The notes beneath the pieces were generated by a model. It was not told where the DNA came from. It was given only the letters and a program-made list of their open reading frames with translations, and made no database searches. This document shows positions 9,399 to 17,869 of a stretch of DNA of 64,000 bases, one piece after another. Origin of the DNA: an uncultured Pseudomonadota bacterium (lineage in GTDB: Bacteria; Pseudomonadota; Gammaproteobacteria; Burkholderiales; SG8-39). The DNA is taken from positions 79,624-143,623 of the forward strand of contig CAIKRR010000059.1 in assembly GCA_903829815.1 (NCBI GenBank), in the 5' to 3' direction. Both the position numbers and the translations under genes were made by a program. Numbering within the stretch: the stretch's first letter is position 1; each line of letters begins with the position of its first letter.

Positions 9399-10441
9399 TC
9401 GGCTCGTGCTCCACTCACTTTGACCACCTTGGCCCACTTGTCGATTTCGGCTGCCATGAAGCGGGCAAAATCCTGCGGTGAACCTCCCATCACATCGAAT
9501 CCCTGGTTGATGTAGGCCTCGCGAACCGCAGGCAGGGCAAGTGCCTTGCGGGTTTCACTGGACAAACGTTCGGTCACGGCAGCTGGCATCCCGGCCGGAC
9601 CCACCAGACCAAACCAGGCCGTGACTTCAAAACCGGGCAAACCCGACTCGGCAACAGTCGGCACATCGGCCATCCAGGATGGGCGACTGGCCGCCGCGGA
9701 TGCGATGAGCCGCACCTTGCCCCCCTTGCCTGCCGGAATCGCATTGGGCGCATTCGGAAACATGAAGGCCACTTCGTTCTTCATCACCGCGGTGATCGCC
9801 TCGGGCGACCCCTTGAACGGTACATGAACCGCGCGCACGCCCACCATGCTGTTGAACATCTCGGCCGCCAGATGCATCGAGGTACCCTCGCCACCCGAAG
9901 AAAAGTTGACCGATCCGGGCGGCTGCGCACGCAACCAGACAATGAATTCTCGCAGATTGGTGGCCGGCACTGCTGGCGAAAGGATCAGCGCATTGGGGCT
10001 CGAGGCCAGCGCGATCACCGGCGTGAAGTCGCGCAGGGCGTCGTAACCAGGATCCTTCAGGAGGCTCGGATTGATACCGTGCGAGCTGATCGAAGCGCCC
10101 AGCAACGTATAGCCGTCGGGGGCCGCGCGGGCGACGTATTCGCCCGCCACCTTGCCACCCGCACCCGGTCGGTTCTCGACGACTACCGGCTGCCCGAGCG
10201 CGCGCGACAACGGGTCGGCAATCACACGCGCCACGATGTCGGAGGTGGAGCCCGGGGACAGGGTGACGACGATGCGCAGGCTGCGCGTGGGCCAGCTCTG
10301 GGCCTGCGCGGTGGCCACCGCGGCACCCATGAGGGCCACCACCGGCACGAGAGCACACGCCAGGCGAGCGGCCGGTCGGACCCAATCGCGACGTGGGCCG
10401 GGCAATACACTGAGCCGGGCCTTTGGCCAGCCGATAGACAC
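9395..10441 (-). CDS. Bug/TctC family periplasmic binding protein
   Basis: A tripartite tricarboxylate transporter receptor of 348 residues. The start is a GTG at 10441 supported by GAGGAG nine bases upstream. A long Arg-rich n-region precedes the hydrophobic core (about residues 26-45), with likely cleavage after AQA before QSWPTR. The mature start SWPTRSLRIVV and the motifs GSTSDIVAR, VENRPGAGG and APDGYTLL are diagnostic of Bug proteins. No TctA or TctB membrane genes are in the window, as is common for this family in Burkholderiales. First gene of a three-gene operon with an aldehyde dehydrogenase and a hydrolase. Confidence 0.92.
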   Translation of the reverse strand: MSIGWPKARLSVLPGPRRDWVRPAARLACALVPVVALMGAAVATAQAQSWPTRSLRIVVTLSPGSTSDIVARVIADPLSRALGQPVVVENRPGAGGKVAGEYVARAAPDGYTLLGASISSHGINPSLLKDPGYDALRDFTPVIALASSPNALILSPAVPATNLREFIVWLRAQPPGSVNFSSGGEGTSMHLAAEMFNSMVGVRAVHVPFKGSPEAITAVMKNEVAFMFPNAPNAIPAGKGGKVRLIASAAASRPSWMADVPTVAESGLPGFEVTAWFGLVGPAGMPAAVTERLSSETRKALALPAVREAYINQGFDVMGGSPQDFARFMAAEIDKWAKVVKVSGARAE

Positions 10442-10503
10442 TGGGCGATCTCCTCGTGGACTGAAGCGGCACCATTGTATCGCCCGGGCATGGTGCGCGT
10501 ACC

Positions 10504-10524
10504 GCCATGCGCCGTGCGCATGGC
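10504..10524. promoter_or_regulatory. Inverted repeat in divergent promoter region
   Basis: A perfect 9-base inverted repeat (GCCATGCGC, three-base spacer, GCGCATGGC) lies in the 181-base gap between the minus-strand Bug gene and the plus-strand cupin gene. A minus-strand TACAAT is at 10479-10474. The repeat could be an operator for a divergent regulator or a hairpin. No regulator gene is adjacent. Confidence 0.35.
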
Positions 10525-10622
10525 CCGATCTGCCCTGCGCACGGGTATCGGAGACGTGCCCCTGGAGTAGACTGACAGGCTTTCATATCACTCGTCACAC
10601 GCCTTCAGCAGGAGATCACCCC

Positions 10623-11150
10623 ATGGCCGCTCGTCACCCGATGCCCCCCGAGGTCGCCAACCTTTCGCTCGATGAAATCGCTACCCGCTACACCGGGCGT
10701 TTCCGTGACAAGAAGGCCGACTGGCATGCCTTCGAGGATGCGAAGATCGAAGGCTTCAAGCGCGCCCAGCACCGCTTCATCGGCGCAGGTGGCTCGGGCA
10801 AGCATGACGATCCCAGCGTGATTCCGGCGAGGGCCCACACCCTGTCGATCATGTATGTCGAGCCCGGTCAGGGCAACGCTGCCCACACCCATGAAGTGGA
10901 AGAAACCTTCTTCGTGCTCGAAGGTTTTCTCACGGTGTTCATCGAAGACGAACAGGGCGACCGGCGTGAGATGCGTCTGACCAAGTGGGAGTGCGTCACG
11001 TGCCCACCCGGCGTGATCCACGGCTACATCAACGAAAGCCTGGAGCCGGTGTACTTTCAGGTCATGCTGGGTCGCGCCCGGCCCGAAGCCATGGGTTACG
11101 CCGATGACAAGCTGTACGACCGGCGCGAAGATCATCTGAAGACCGCCTGA
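10623..11150 (+). CDS. Cupin-domain protein
   Basis: A 175-residue protein starting MAARHPMPPEVANLSLDE with CAGGAG upstream; the longer frame into the promoter region is not used. A single conserved cupin barrel is seen, with metal-ligand motif HTHEVEETFFVLEG and second motif CPPGVIHGYIN. The N-terminal 60 residues are helical-looking and specific (GRFRDKKADWHAFEDAKIEG). Likely a small metal-binding enzyme or sensor in the cytoplasm. The reaction is unknown. It stands alone between a divergent operon and uvrD. Confidence 0.8.
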   Translation: MAARHPMPPEVANLSLDEIATRYTGRFRDKKADWHAFEDAKIEGFKRAQHRFIGAGGSGKHDDPSVIPARAHTLSIMYVEPGQGNAAHTHEVEETFFVLEGFLTVFIEDEQGDRREMRLTKWECVTCPPGVIHGYINESLEPVYFQVMLGRARPEAMGYADDKLYDRREDHLKTA

Positions 11151-11171
11151 ACCGCTTTGCTGTCCCTGTCG

Positions 11172-11188
11172 GGCGCACATCATGCGCC
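11172..11188 (+). terminator. Short hairpin after the cupin gene
   Basis: Stem GGCGCA/TGCGCC with a five-base loop, 22 bases after the cupin stop. No T tract follows, so termination would be weak. Confidence 0.25.
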
Positions 11189-11247
11189 TGAGCTTGCCCT
11201 GATCGCCGGCCCGCCCTGCCGGTGACAGGACCCCAGACCCCACCTAC

Positions 11248-13596
11248 ATGCCCGACCTTCTCAAAGATCTGAACCCCGAGCAGCTCGCCGCCGTCACCCT
11301 GCCGGCGCAGCATGCACTGGTACTGGCAGGTGCAGGCTCGGGCAAGACCCGGGTGCTGACCACCCGCATTGCCTGGCTCATCCAGACCGGCAACGCAAGT
11401 CCGCACTCGGTGCTCGGGGTCACCTTCACCAACAAGGCGGCGCGCGAGATGATGACGCGCCTCTCTACGCTGGTGCCGATGAGCCTGCGTGGCATGTGGA
11501 CAGGCACCTTTCACGGCCTGTGCAACCGGCTGCTGCGCGCCCACCATCGCGATGCCGGCCTGCCGCAGACCTTCACCATTCTCGACACCCAGGACCAGCT
11601 GGCGGTGATCAAACGGGTGATGAAGTCGATGCATGCCGACGAGGAGCGCTTTCCGCCGCGGCAGGTGCAGTACTTCATCAACGACGCCAAGGAAGAAGGA
11701 CGGCGCCCGTCGCAGGTCGAGGTGCACGACGAATTCACGCGTCGCTATGCCGAGTACTACGCGGCCTATGACGAGCTCTGCCAGAAGGAAGGCACGGTCG
11801 ACTTTGCCGAGCTGCTGCTGCGCTCGCATGAACTGCTCGCCAACAACCAGCCGATTCGCGAGCATTACCAGAGTCGATTCCGGTACCTGCTGGTTGACGA
11901 GTTTCAGGATACCAACCGCCTGCAATACCGCTGGCTGAAACTGCTCTGCGGCCCGCAGGCCGTCATGTTCGCCGTCGGCGACGATGACCAGTCGATCTAC
12001 CGCTTTCGCGGTGCCAATGTCGGCAACATGACCGACTTCGAGCGCGACTTCCAGGTAAAGAACCTGATTCGTCTCGAGCAGAACTACCGCTCGCACGGCA
12101 ACATCCTCAAGGCGGCCAACACGCTCATCGCGAGCAACCGCAACCGCCTGGGCAAGAACCTCTGGACCGAAGCGGGTGATGGCGAGCCGCTGCGGGTGTT
12201 CGAAGCGCGCAGCGACATCGAGGAAGCCGCCTGGTTGGTCGAGGAAGTGCAGGCGCTGGTACGCGAGGGGCAGGCACGACGCGACGTCGCGGTGCTCTAT
12301 CGCTCGAACGCCCAGTCACGGGTGGTCGAACACGCGCTCTTCTCGGCCGGTATTTCCTACCGGGTGTACGGCGGGCTGCGCTTTTTCGAGCGGCTCGAAG
12401 TGAAGCACGCGCTGGCCTACCTGCGTCTGGCCGCCAACCCGGCCGACGATGCAGCGCTCTTGCGGGTGGTGAACTTTCCAACGCGCGGCATCGGTGCGCG
12501 CGCGATGGAAATGCTGCAAGACACCGCAGCCGCCGCTGGCTGCAGTCTGTGGGATGCCATCCCGAAGGTCGCCGGCAAGGCCGGGGGCTCGCTCGCCGGA
12601 TTCGCGCGCCTGATCGAATCACTGCGCAGCGAAGCGGCCGGACTGCCGCTGCCCGAAGTGGTGGAACTCGTGCTGCAAAAGAGCGGTCTCGTCGCCCACT
12701 ACAAGGCCGAGCGCGAAGGCGCCGACCGGGTCGAGAACCTGGAAGAACTGGTGAATGCCGCTGCATCGTTCGTGCAGGAAGAGGGGCTGGCCGGGGCACC
12801 GGCTTATGTGCTCGATGCAGCACTGCCTGATTCGAACGGCTTCGATGAGGCGGCAAGTCTCGAAGCGCCAGCAGGCAGTCTCGGCAACGAGCGCGGCAAC
12901 GAGCGCGGCAACGAGCGAGACAACATCAGCGCAGCTGCAGCAACCGGCGCCGCGGCCACCGGCGCTGACCCGTCCACCGAGTTCCAGGACCCGCTTGCGG
13001 CCTTCCTCGCCCACGCCTCGCTCGAATCAGGCGAGAACCAGGCGGGCGAAGGCAGCGACGCGGTACAGATGATGACGGCCCACTCGGCCAAGGGCCTCGA
13101 ATTTCACAATGTCTTCATCACCGGTCTCGAAGAGGGGCTCTTTCCACACGAGAACAGCCTCAACGAAGACGAGGGCCTCGAGGAAGAGCGACGCCTGATG
13201 TACGTGGCGATTACCCGTGCGCGTACCCGCCTCTATCTGTCGTTTGCGCAGTCCCGCATGCTGCATGGCCAGACCCGTTACAACGTAGCCTCGCGCTTCT
13301 TCGACGAGCTGCCGCGCAACCTCATGAAGTGGCTCACCCCCACCCTGGCGCGCAGCCAGCGCGATGCCGACCCGTGGTCGGGTTCGGCCTCTGCGCCCGC
13401 ACCGCGACAGGCGAGCCAGAGCGCACAAGCCATGCCCTTCCGGGTGGGCCAGAACGTGAGCCACGCGAAGTTCGGCGCTGGCATCATCGTGGATGCCGAG
13501 GGCAGCGGCAGTGACGCACGGGTGCGCATCAACTTCGGTGGCGCACACGGCCTCAAGTGGCTGGCACTGGAATACGCCAAGCTGACGGCGGGCTGA
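11248..13596 (+). CDS. uvrD: ATP-dependent DNA helicase UvrD/PcrA type
   Basis: Superfamily 1A 3'-to-5' helicase acting in nucleotide-excision and mismatch repair. The 782-residue protein has Walker A GAGSGKT at residues 28-34, the DEFQDTN motif II, QSIYRFRGA motif III, and VAITRARTRLYL motif VI. It ends in the Tudor-like domain GQNVSHAKFGAGIIVDAEG that binds RNA polymerase in UvrD/PcrA. It is longer than the usual 720-735 residues because of a low-complexity insertion at about residues 518-590 within the 2B region. That insertion contains three GNER repeats. Essential motifs are intact, so activity is expected. Confidence 0.95.
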   Translation: MPDLLKDLNPEQLAAVTLPAQHALVLAGAGSGKTRVLTTRIAWLIQTGNASPHSVLGVTFTNKAAREMMTRLSTLVPMSLRGMWTGTFHGLCNRLLRAHHRDAGLPQTFTILDTQDQLAVIKRVMKSMHADEERFPPRQVQYFINDAKEEGRRPSQVEVHDEFTRRYAEYYAAYDELCQKEGTVDFAELLLRSHELLANNQPIREHYQSRFRYLLVDEFQDTNRLQYRWLKLLCGPQAVMFAVGDDDQSIYRFRGANVGNMTDFERDFQVKNLIRLEQNYRSHGNILKAANTLIASNRNRLGKNLWTEAGDGEPLRVFEARSDIEEAAWLVEEVQALVREGQARRDVAVLYRSNAQSRVVEHALFSAGISYRVYGGLRFFERLEVKHALAYLRLAANPADDAALLRVVNFPTRGIGARAMEMLQDTAAAAGCSLWDAIPKVAGKAGGSLAGFARLIESLRSEAAGLPLPEVVELVLQKSGLVAHYKAEREGADRVENLEELVNAAASFVQEEGLAGAPAYVLDAALPDSNGFDEAASLEAPAGSLGNERGNERGNERDNISAAAATGAAATGADPSTEFQDPLAAFLAHASLESGENQAGEGSDAVQMMTAHSAKGLEFHNVFITGLEEGLFPHENSLNEDEGLEEERRLMYVAITRARTRLYLSFAQSRMLHGQTRYNVASRFFDELPRNLMKWLTPTLARSQRDADPWSGSASAPAPRQASQSAQAMPFRVGQNVSHAKFGAGIIVDAEGSGSDARVRINFGGAHGLKWLALEYAKLTAG
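12883..12918 (+). repeat. Three 12-base in-frame repeats in uvrD
   Basis: Tandem copies of GGCAACGAGCGC (the third ends GA) encode GNER-GNER-GNER at residues 546-557. In-frame repeats of this kind can expand or contract without breaking the protein. Confidence 0.9.
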
Positions 13597-13665
13597 GACC
13601 CGCTCCTCAGCCCGTTCGCGGCACCGCTGACGCTGACAACCGCTGCGGGTCCCGCCCCTGCCCGA

Positions 13666-14568
13666 TCAGCCGATCAGCCCCGCCCTCTCCAGCACCCCGT
13701 CGAGCCGCTTCTCGAGTTCCGGCGTGGCCGGCACCATCGGCAGGCGGTGCTCGTTGCGATCGATGAGACCGATGCGTTTCATCATGTACTTCATCGGTAT
13801 CGGGTTGGTATCGAAGAAGATGGCGCGCATCAGTTCGAAGAGCTTGTAGTGCAGCGCGCGCGCGGTCGGCATGTCGTTGGCGAGCGTGGCCTCGCACATC
13901 TGCGCGATCTCGCGCGGCGCGAGATTGGCAGCGGCATTCATCGTGCCCTGGGCACCCAAGGCCATCATCGAGAGCGTGAACTCCTCGAGCCCGACGAAGA
14001 CCCGGAACTCGGGCCCGAAGCGCGCGAGCATCTCGGTCACGAAGGCATGGTCGTCGACCGCGTGCTTGATGCCGACGAAATGCGGGATGGCCTCGGCAAT
14101 ACGCTCGAGCGTGGCCATCTCGACCTTGAAAGCGGAACGCCCCGGGATGTGATACATCATGAGGGGTACGGTGCTACGCCGCCCGAGGTCGATGAAGTAC
14201 TCGGCCACCCCGCGCTGTGGGGCGCGGATGTAGTAGGGCGTCACCACCAGCAGCGCATCGGCACCGGCGTGGGCCGCGAACTCGGTGAGTTCGACCGTCT
14301 CGGCATGTGATTGCGAGCCAGTGGCTGCCACCACCGGAATGCGCTTGCCCACCGCGTCGACCGCAAACTTCACCAGTGCATTGCGCTCGGCGAGGGTGAG
14401 GGTCGAAGGCTCCGATGTCGTGCCGTTCACCAGGATGCCATGGGTACCGTTGGCGATCTGGTGTTCGATCAGGCGGCCATAGGTCTCGAAATCGGGATAG
14501 CCGTCCTTGAACGGGGTGATGAGCGGCGGGATCGACCCGGTGAGAAAGTTCTTCGGCAACGTGATCAT
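13666..14568 (-). CDS. DapA-family lyase (dihydrodipicolinate synthase-like)
   Basis: A 300-residue TIM-barrel lyase of the N-acetylneuraminate lyase/DHDPS superfamily, forming or breaking C-C bonds of 2-oxo acids through a Schiff base. The Schiff-base lysine is Lys168 (VGIKHA), the catalytic tyrosine Tyr139 lies in YHIPGR, and GTTSE is at residues 49-53, matching the substrate carboxylate-binding loop. It is last in a six-gene catabolic operon (19100 to 13666) and follows a bicupin dioxygenase. It is therefore more likely a catabolic aldolase or hydratase-aldolase than the housekeeping lysine enzyme, but sequence alone does not decide. Confidence 0.85.
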   Translation of the reverse strand: MITLPKNFLTGSIPPLITPFKDGYPDFETYGRLIEHQIANGTHGILVNGTTSEPSTLTLAERNALVKFAVDAVGKRIPVVAATGSQSHAETVELTEFAAHAGADALLVVTPYYIRAPQRGVAEYFIDLGRRSTVPLMMYHIPGRSAFKVEMATLERIAEAIPHFVGIKHAVDDHAFVTEMLARFGPEFRVFVGLEEFTLSMMALGAQGTMNAAANLAPREIAQMCEATLANDMPTARALHYKLFELMRAIFFDTNPIPMKYMMKRIGLIDRNEHRLPMVPATPELEKRLDGVLERAGLIG

Positions 14569-14588
14569 GTCGGTCTACCTTCTTGCAG

Positions 14589-14609
14589 GCCCGGACGCGA
14601 GGTCCGGGC
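14589..14609 (-). other. Intercistronic GC hairpin
   Basis: Perfect 8-base stem GCCCGGAC/GTCCGGGC with a five-base loop, between the bicupin and the DapA-like gene of the minus-strand operon. No T tract follows. A sister hairpin with the same CCCGG core is at 16781-16800. It could stabilise upstream mRNA or reduce downstream expression. Confidence 0.5.
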
Positions 14610-14626
14610 AGTCGTGATGCCCCGGG

Positions 14627-15748
14627 TCAGGAGGCAACCTTGGCGCGATTGGTGTCAAAGCCCTGCTCGGTACCCAGCACCAGCGCCGGCTTTTTCAGGT
14701 CTTCCTGCCAGAGCAGCGACTCCATGTAGATGTTGAGCGGCTGGTCCTGCACGGTGAGTTCGTACACGTAATCGTCGTAGGACGCGTGGTTGTGCACTGC
14801 CCAACCCGGTGCCGAGAGCATCAGATCGCCAGCCTTCCATTCATAGCGCTGACCGGCCACATTGCTGAAGCCCGACCCATGAAAGTAGTAATTGATGGCG
14901 GCCGACGAATGCCGATGCGGCCGGTCGACGATCTTCGGCGGACGGATCGTCATCGTGGCAAAGAAGTTAGGCGTGATGCCGTTGGTGCGCCCGGTGATCG
15001 GGTTGTAGTACATGTAGAGGCGACGACCGATGTAGTCCTTGCCCAGCGCCTCGAGCTTGTCCAGTTCGGGCTTGACCTTGCTCCAGGCAAAGTGCAGCGG
15101 GAGCGAGAGCACAGGGGTTGGATTGATGAGGGTCTCGTAGGGCATCAGGAGCCCCCCGTCCTCGGTGATTGGAAAAATGCCAAACGGGCTCTTGCGACGC
15201 GGGTCGGCGGCTTCCGCCTCGTCGTGCGCGGGCGCCACCACGATCTGCGGATCGTCTTCAGGCAGATACACCTGCATGTGCTGCAGCAGCGGCACATTCG
15301 AGTAGGTGAGACGCACCTGGATATCGCGGGTGTCGTTGGCGTGCACATACGTGGCAAACGAGGGGTGATTCCAGACGTCGTATTGCTGATGGTCGATGCG
15401 CCGCCCTGCCACCACGCAGTGGCCGGCACCACGGATACAGAAGTTCACTTCGGTGGCGTTGTGCCGGAAGGGGAGGGTCTTCTCGCCAGGCTTCAACACC
15501 GAGAGCTTTACCTGGATGCCCGGCGTCATGCCAGGGGCATTGGTCTCGGCAAAAGGATGCACGATGAGTGATTCGCGACGGCCATTGGCGGGCAGCGGTG
15601 CGCTGGCAAGTCGCTCGACCTCGGCGTCGATCTGCTCGCGGGTGACCACGATCGGCGGAAAGTAATTGTTGGCATCGGTGGCACTTGCCCCGCTGCGATC
15701 CAGAAACTGGCCATCGACCTTGGCGAAGTCCTTGCGAAAGTCATTCAT
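14627..15748 (-). CDS. Gentisate 1,2-dioxygenase-like bicupin
   Basis: A 373-residue cytoplasmic protein starting at the ATG at 15748, with GAGGAG eight bases upstream. Two cupin barrels are seen. The N-terminal barrel spans about residues 70-140 (FRHNATEVNFCIRGAGHCVV). The C-terminal one (RPHRHSSAAINYYFHGSG) carries the clustered His residues expected of an Fe(II) site. The arrangement resembles gentisate and salicylate 1,2-dioxygenases, which cleave an aromatic ring carrying adjacent carboxyl and hydroxyl groups. In the operon it lies between an ornithine-cyclodeaminase homologue and a DapA-like lyase. Ring cleavage followed by lyase action is plausible, but the substrate is unknown. Confidence 0.8.
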   Translation of the reverse strand: MNDFRKDFAKVDGQFLDRSGASATDANNYFPPIVVTREQIDAEVERLASAPLPANGRRESLIVHPFAETNAPGMTPGIQVKLSVLKPGEKTLPFRHNATEVNFCIRGAGHCVVAGRRIDHQQYDVWNHPSFATYVHANDTRDIQVRLTYSNVPLLQHMQVYLPEDDPQIVVAPAHDEAEAADPRRKSPFGIFPITEDGGLLMPYETLINPTPVLSLPLHFAWSKVKPELDKLEALGKDYIGRRLYMYYNPITGRTNGITPNFFATMTIRPPKIVDRPHRHSSAAINYYFHGSGFSNVAGQRYEWKAGDLMLSAPGWAVHNHASYDDYVYELTVQDQPLNIYMESLLWQEDLKKPALVLGTEQGFDTNRAKVAS

Positions 15749-15776
15749 CGTGCTGCTCCTCGTGAAGTCGTGCGAC

Positions 15777-16760
15777 TCAGTGTGATCGCCGCGAGACGCG
15801 CGGCTTTTCCTTGCGCGGTTGCGGAATGACCCGCCCTGCGCCGCTGGCACGGGCTCGCCGCACCAACTCGGTACCCATGGCCAGATCGGAGATACCCATG
15901 CCCATCGCCTTGAAGAGCGACAGATCTTCGCGCGCCTCACGACGCGTGCCGGTCGCGATCAAGGCCGAGAGCGGCCGCACCGCATCCCAGCCGCGCGCAT
16001 CGAAGCGGGTCATGAATTCGCGCGACAGTTGTTGCACACCGGGCAGATTGTCGACGGCAATACGCCCGACACGATCGAAGACATCCTGCGCGAACTCTTC
16101 GCGATCGGGCGCAATGGCCCCCACCGCATTGAGGTGGGTACCTGGCTCCAGCATCGCGGCATCAAGGCACGGCGTGGTGGCGCGCGTCACCAGCGTGACG
16201 ATGCCGGCCCCTGCACACGCTGCCGCGACCGAGGCCGCTTCGACGACCTCTATGCCAAACTCGGCACGCGCCTTGTCGGCAAAGGCACTGCACGACTCGG
16301 GCCGCGGACTGTAGACCTGCAGCCGCCCGATGTCACGCACGGCGAGCATCGCGCCGACCTGCGACAGGGCCTGCTTGCCGGTGCCCACCAAGCCCATCAC
16401 CGGCACGATTTCGCCCGCCATCCAGTCGGCAGCCACGCCCGAGATGCCACCGGTGCGCATATTGCCCATGGCAAACGCCTCGATGACCGCCACCAGCGAG
16501 CCGTTGTTGGCATCCCACAGCATCAGGAGCGGCGAAGTACCACCGCCGGTATGCGCCCAGGTCTTGGTACCCACCAGGTCACCGAGCTTTGCGCCAATAG
16601 CGTGCAGATTGCTGGTGCCGTACTGGAGCAGTGTCTTGGTCATGTTGGCAGCCTCGCCGGCAGCCTCCAGCACCAGCGCCCGCTCGAGGGCGCCGATGGC
16701 ATCCTTCAGGTCCATCAGGCCGACCACATCCTGCTCGGTCAGCCAGATTGCATCACTCAT
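15777..16760 (-). CDS. Ornithine cyclodeaminase/mu-crystallin family protein
   Basis: A 327-residue NAD(P)-binding protein. The ATG at 16760 is favoured over the GTG just before it because AGGAGG is six bases upstream. Family features: the N-terminal dimerisation segment, KTWAHTGGG, the segment AMGNMRTGGISGVAADWM and the Rossmann motif MGLVGTGKQALSQVGA near residue 130. Members include ornithine cyclodeaminase, alanine dehydrogenase and ketimine reductases, so an imine or amino-acid reaction is likely. The C-terminus carries a basic tail (PRKEKPRVSRRSH). Third from the end of the catabolic operon. Confidence 0.83.
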   Translation of the reverse strand: MSDAIWLTEQDVVGLMDLKDAIGALERALVLEAAGEAANMTKTLLQYGTSNLHAIGAKLGDLVGTKTWAHTGGGTSPLLMLWDANNGSLVAVIEAFAMGNMRTGGISGVAADWMAGEIVPVMGLVGTGKQALSQVGAMLAVRDIGRLQVYSPRPESCSAFADKARAEFGIEVVEAASVAAACAGAGIVTLVTRATTPCLDAAMLEPGTHLNAVGAIAPDREEFAQDVFDRVGRIAVDNLPGVQQLSREFMTRFDARGWDAVRPLSALIATGTRREAREDLSLFKAMGMGISDLAMGTELVRRARASGAGRVIPQPRKEKPRVSRRSH

Positions 16761-16780
16761 CACCTGCCTCCTGTCGGCCC

Positions 16781-16800
16781 ACCCGGGCGAGGGCCCGGGT
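16781..16800 (-). other. Intercistronic GC hairpin
   Basis: Perfect 8-base stem ACCCGGGC/GCCCGGGT with a GAGG or CCTC loop depending on strand, in the 70-base gap between the decarboxylase-like gene and the cyclodeaminase homologue. No T tract. Related in sequence to the hairpin at 14589-14609. Confidence 0.5.
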
Positions 16801-16830
16801 CAATGCCGGTACACAGCGCGCAGAGGGCGC

Positions 16831-17811
16831 CTAGACCTTCACCGAACTGAGCACTTCCTTCGGAAAGAGTTCCTCGACCTCGAGCTTGCGATGGCAGACC
16901 CCCTGCTCGAAGGCGTACTGCAGAAACGCTTCGAGCGTACGCCGATTGGGCTCCAGGCCATAGGGGTAGAAATCGGGCCCGAAGAGGTCGCGCAGGCGCT
17001 GGGTGTAGTCGGGCAGCCATGGCATCGGTGCATGCGAGGCGGCCACCTCGGACATGCGCTCGACCGAGCGGTCCTTGGCAGCACTGAACGCCTTGTACAG
17101 ATTCATCGCCACCCAGGGGTGGCGCCGGAACACGTCGCCACGCATCACCAGTACGTGCATGATCGGGTAGATGCCGGTCTTGCGGTAGTAGGCTTCCTCG
17201 ACTGGCCGATAATCGGGTATCAGGCGGCGAATGCCCTTGCCCAGCGACACCGGCGGGCGCGCCGTGAGCGCAGCGTCGAGTTCGCCTGCGCGCAACATGG
17301 CATCGATCGAGTGCTCGGGCGCACTGCGGTAGCGGATGTCGGCAGGCAGCTTGAGCGCCACCTTTTCCACCCGACCGGCCTGATTGACCCCGGCCTGCAC
17401 CCAGTCGACGCTCGACAGTGGCACGCCAAACTCGTGCGCAAGCATGCCGCGCGAGTAGATCGAGGCGGTCTGCGCCCACTCGGGAATGCCGATGCGCTTG
17501 CCCGCGAGTTCAGTGGCCGATTTCAAGGGGCTGTCATCGGCCACGTAGATCGACGAATGACGGAACGCGCGCGAGATGAACACCGGCAGCGCGATGACAC
17601 TGTCGTCGCCTTGCGAGCGCAGCGACACGTACTTGCCCATCGAGAGTTCGGCGATGTCGAACTCGCGGAACTTGGCAAACCGATAGAAGATTTCCTCGAT
17701 CGGCAGGGTCATTGAAAGGAGTCGAACGCCCTCCACCGGGATACGCCCGTTGGTGACTTCCTGGGTGTGGTCGTATTCGTCAAGGGCGATCGACAGGTCG
17801 AGCAGACTCAT
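16831..17811 (-). CDS. 4,5-dihydroxyphthalate-decarboxylase-like protein, second copy
   Basis: A 326-residue paralogue of the protein at 4459-5451, starting MSLLDLSIALDEYDHTQ at 17811 and lacking a signal peptide. Shared segments include FREFDIAELSMGKY, RHSSIYV, GKRIGIPEW, GIYPIMHV and FYPYGLEPNRRTLEAFLQYAFEQG. Known relatives decarboxylate aromatic dihydroxy acids, but many family members are annotated only as binding proteins. In this operon it lies between a TauD-type dioxygenase and a cyclodeaminase homologue, so an enzymatic role is favoured. Confidence 0.75.
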   Translation of the reverse strand: MSLLDLSIALDEYDHTQEVTNGRIPVEGVRLLSMTLPIEEIFYRFAKFREFDIAELSMGKYVSLRSQGDDSVIALPVFISRAFRHSSIYVADDSPLKSATELAGKRIGIPEWAQTASIYSRGMLAHEFGVPLSSVDWVQAGVNQAGRVEKVALKLPADIRYRSAPEHSIDAMLRAGELDAALTARPPVSLGKGIRRLIPDYRPVEEAYYRKTGIYPIMHVLVMRGDVFRRHPWVAMNLYKAFSAAKDRSVERMSEVAASHAPMPWLPDYTQRLRDLFGPDFYPYGLEPNRRTLEAFLQYAFEQGVCHRKLEVEELFPKEVLSSVKV

Positions 17812-17869
17812 GAGCGAGATTCCATCATTCTGGTGCGGTTGATACGAAAACCCGTCTGAAGGCGCCACA

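Noticed and set aside
13597-13651. GACCCGC/GCGGGTC inverted repeat after uvrD as a terminator
   Set aside because: The loop would be about 40 bases and no T tract follows.
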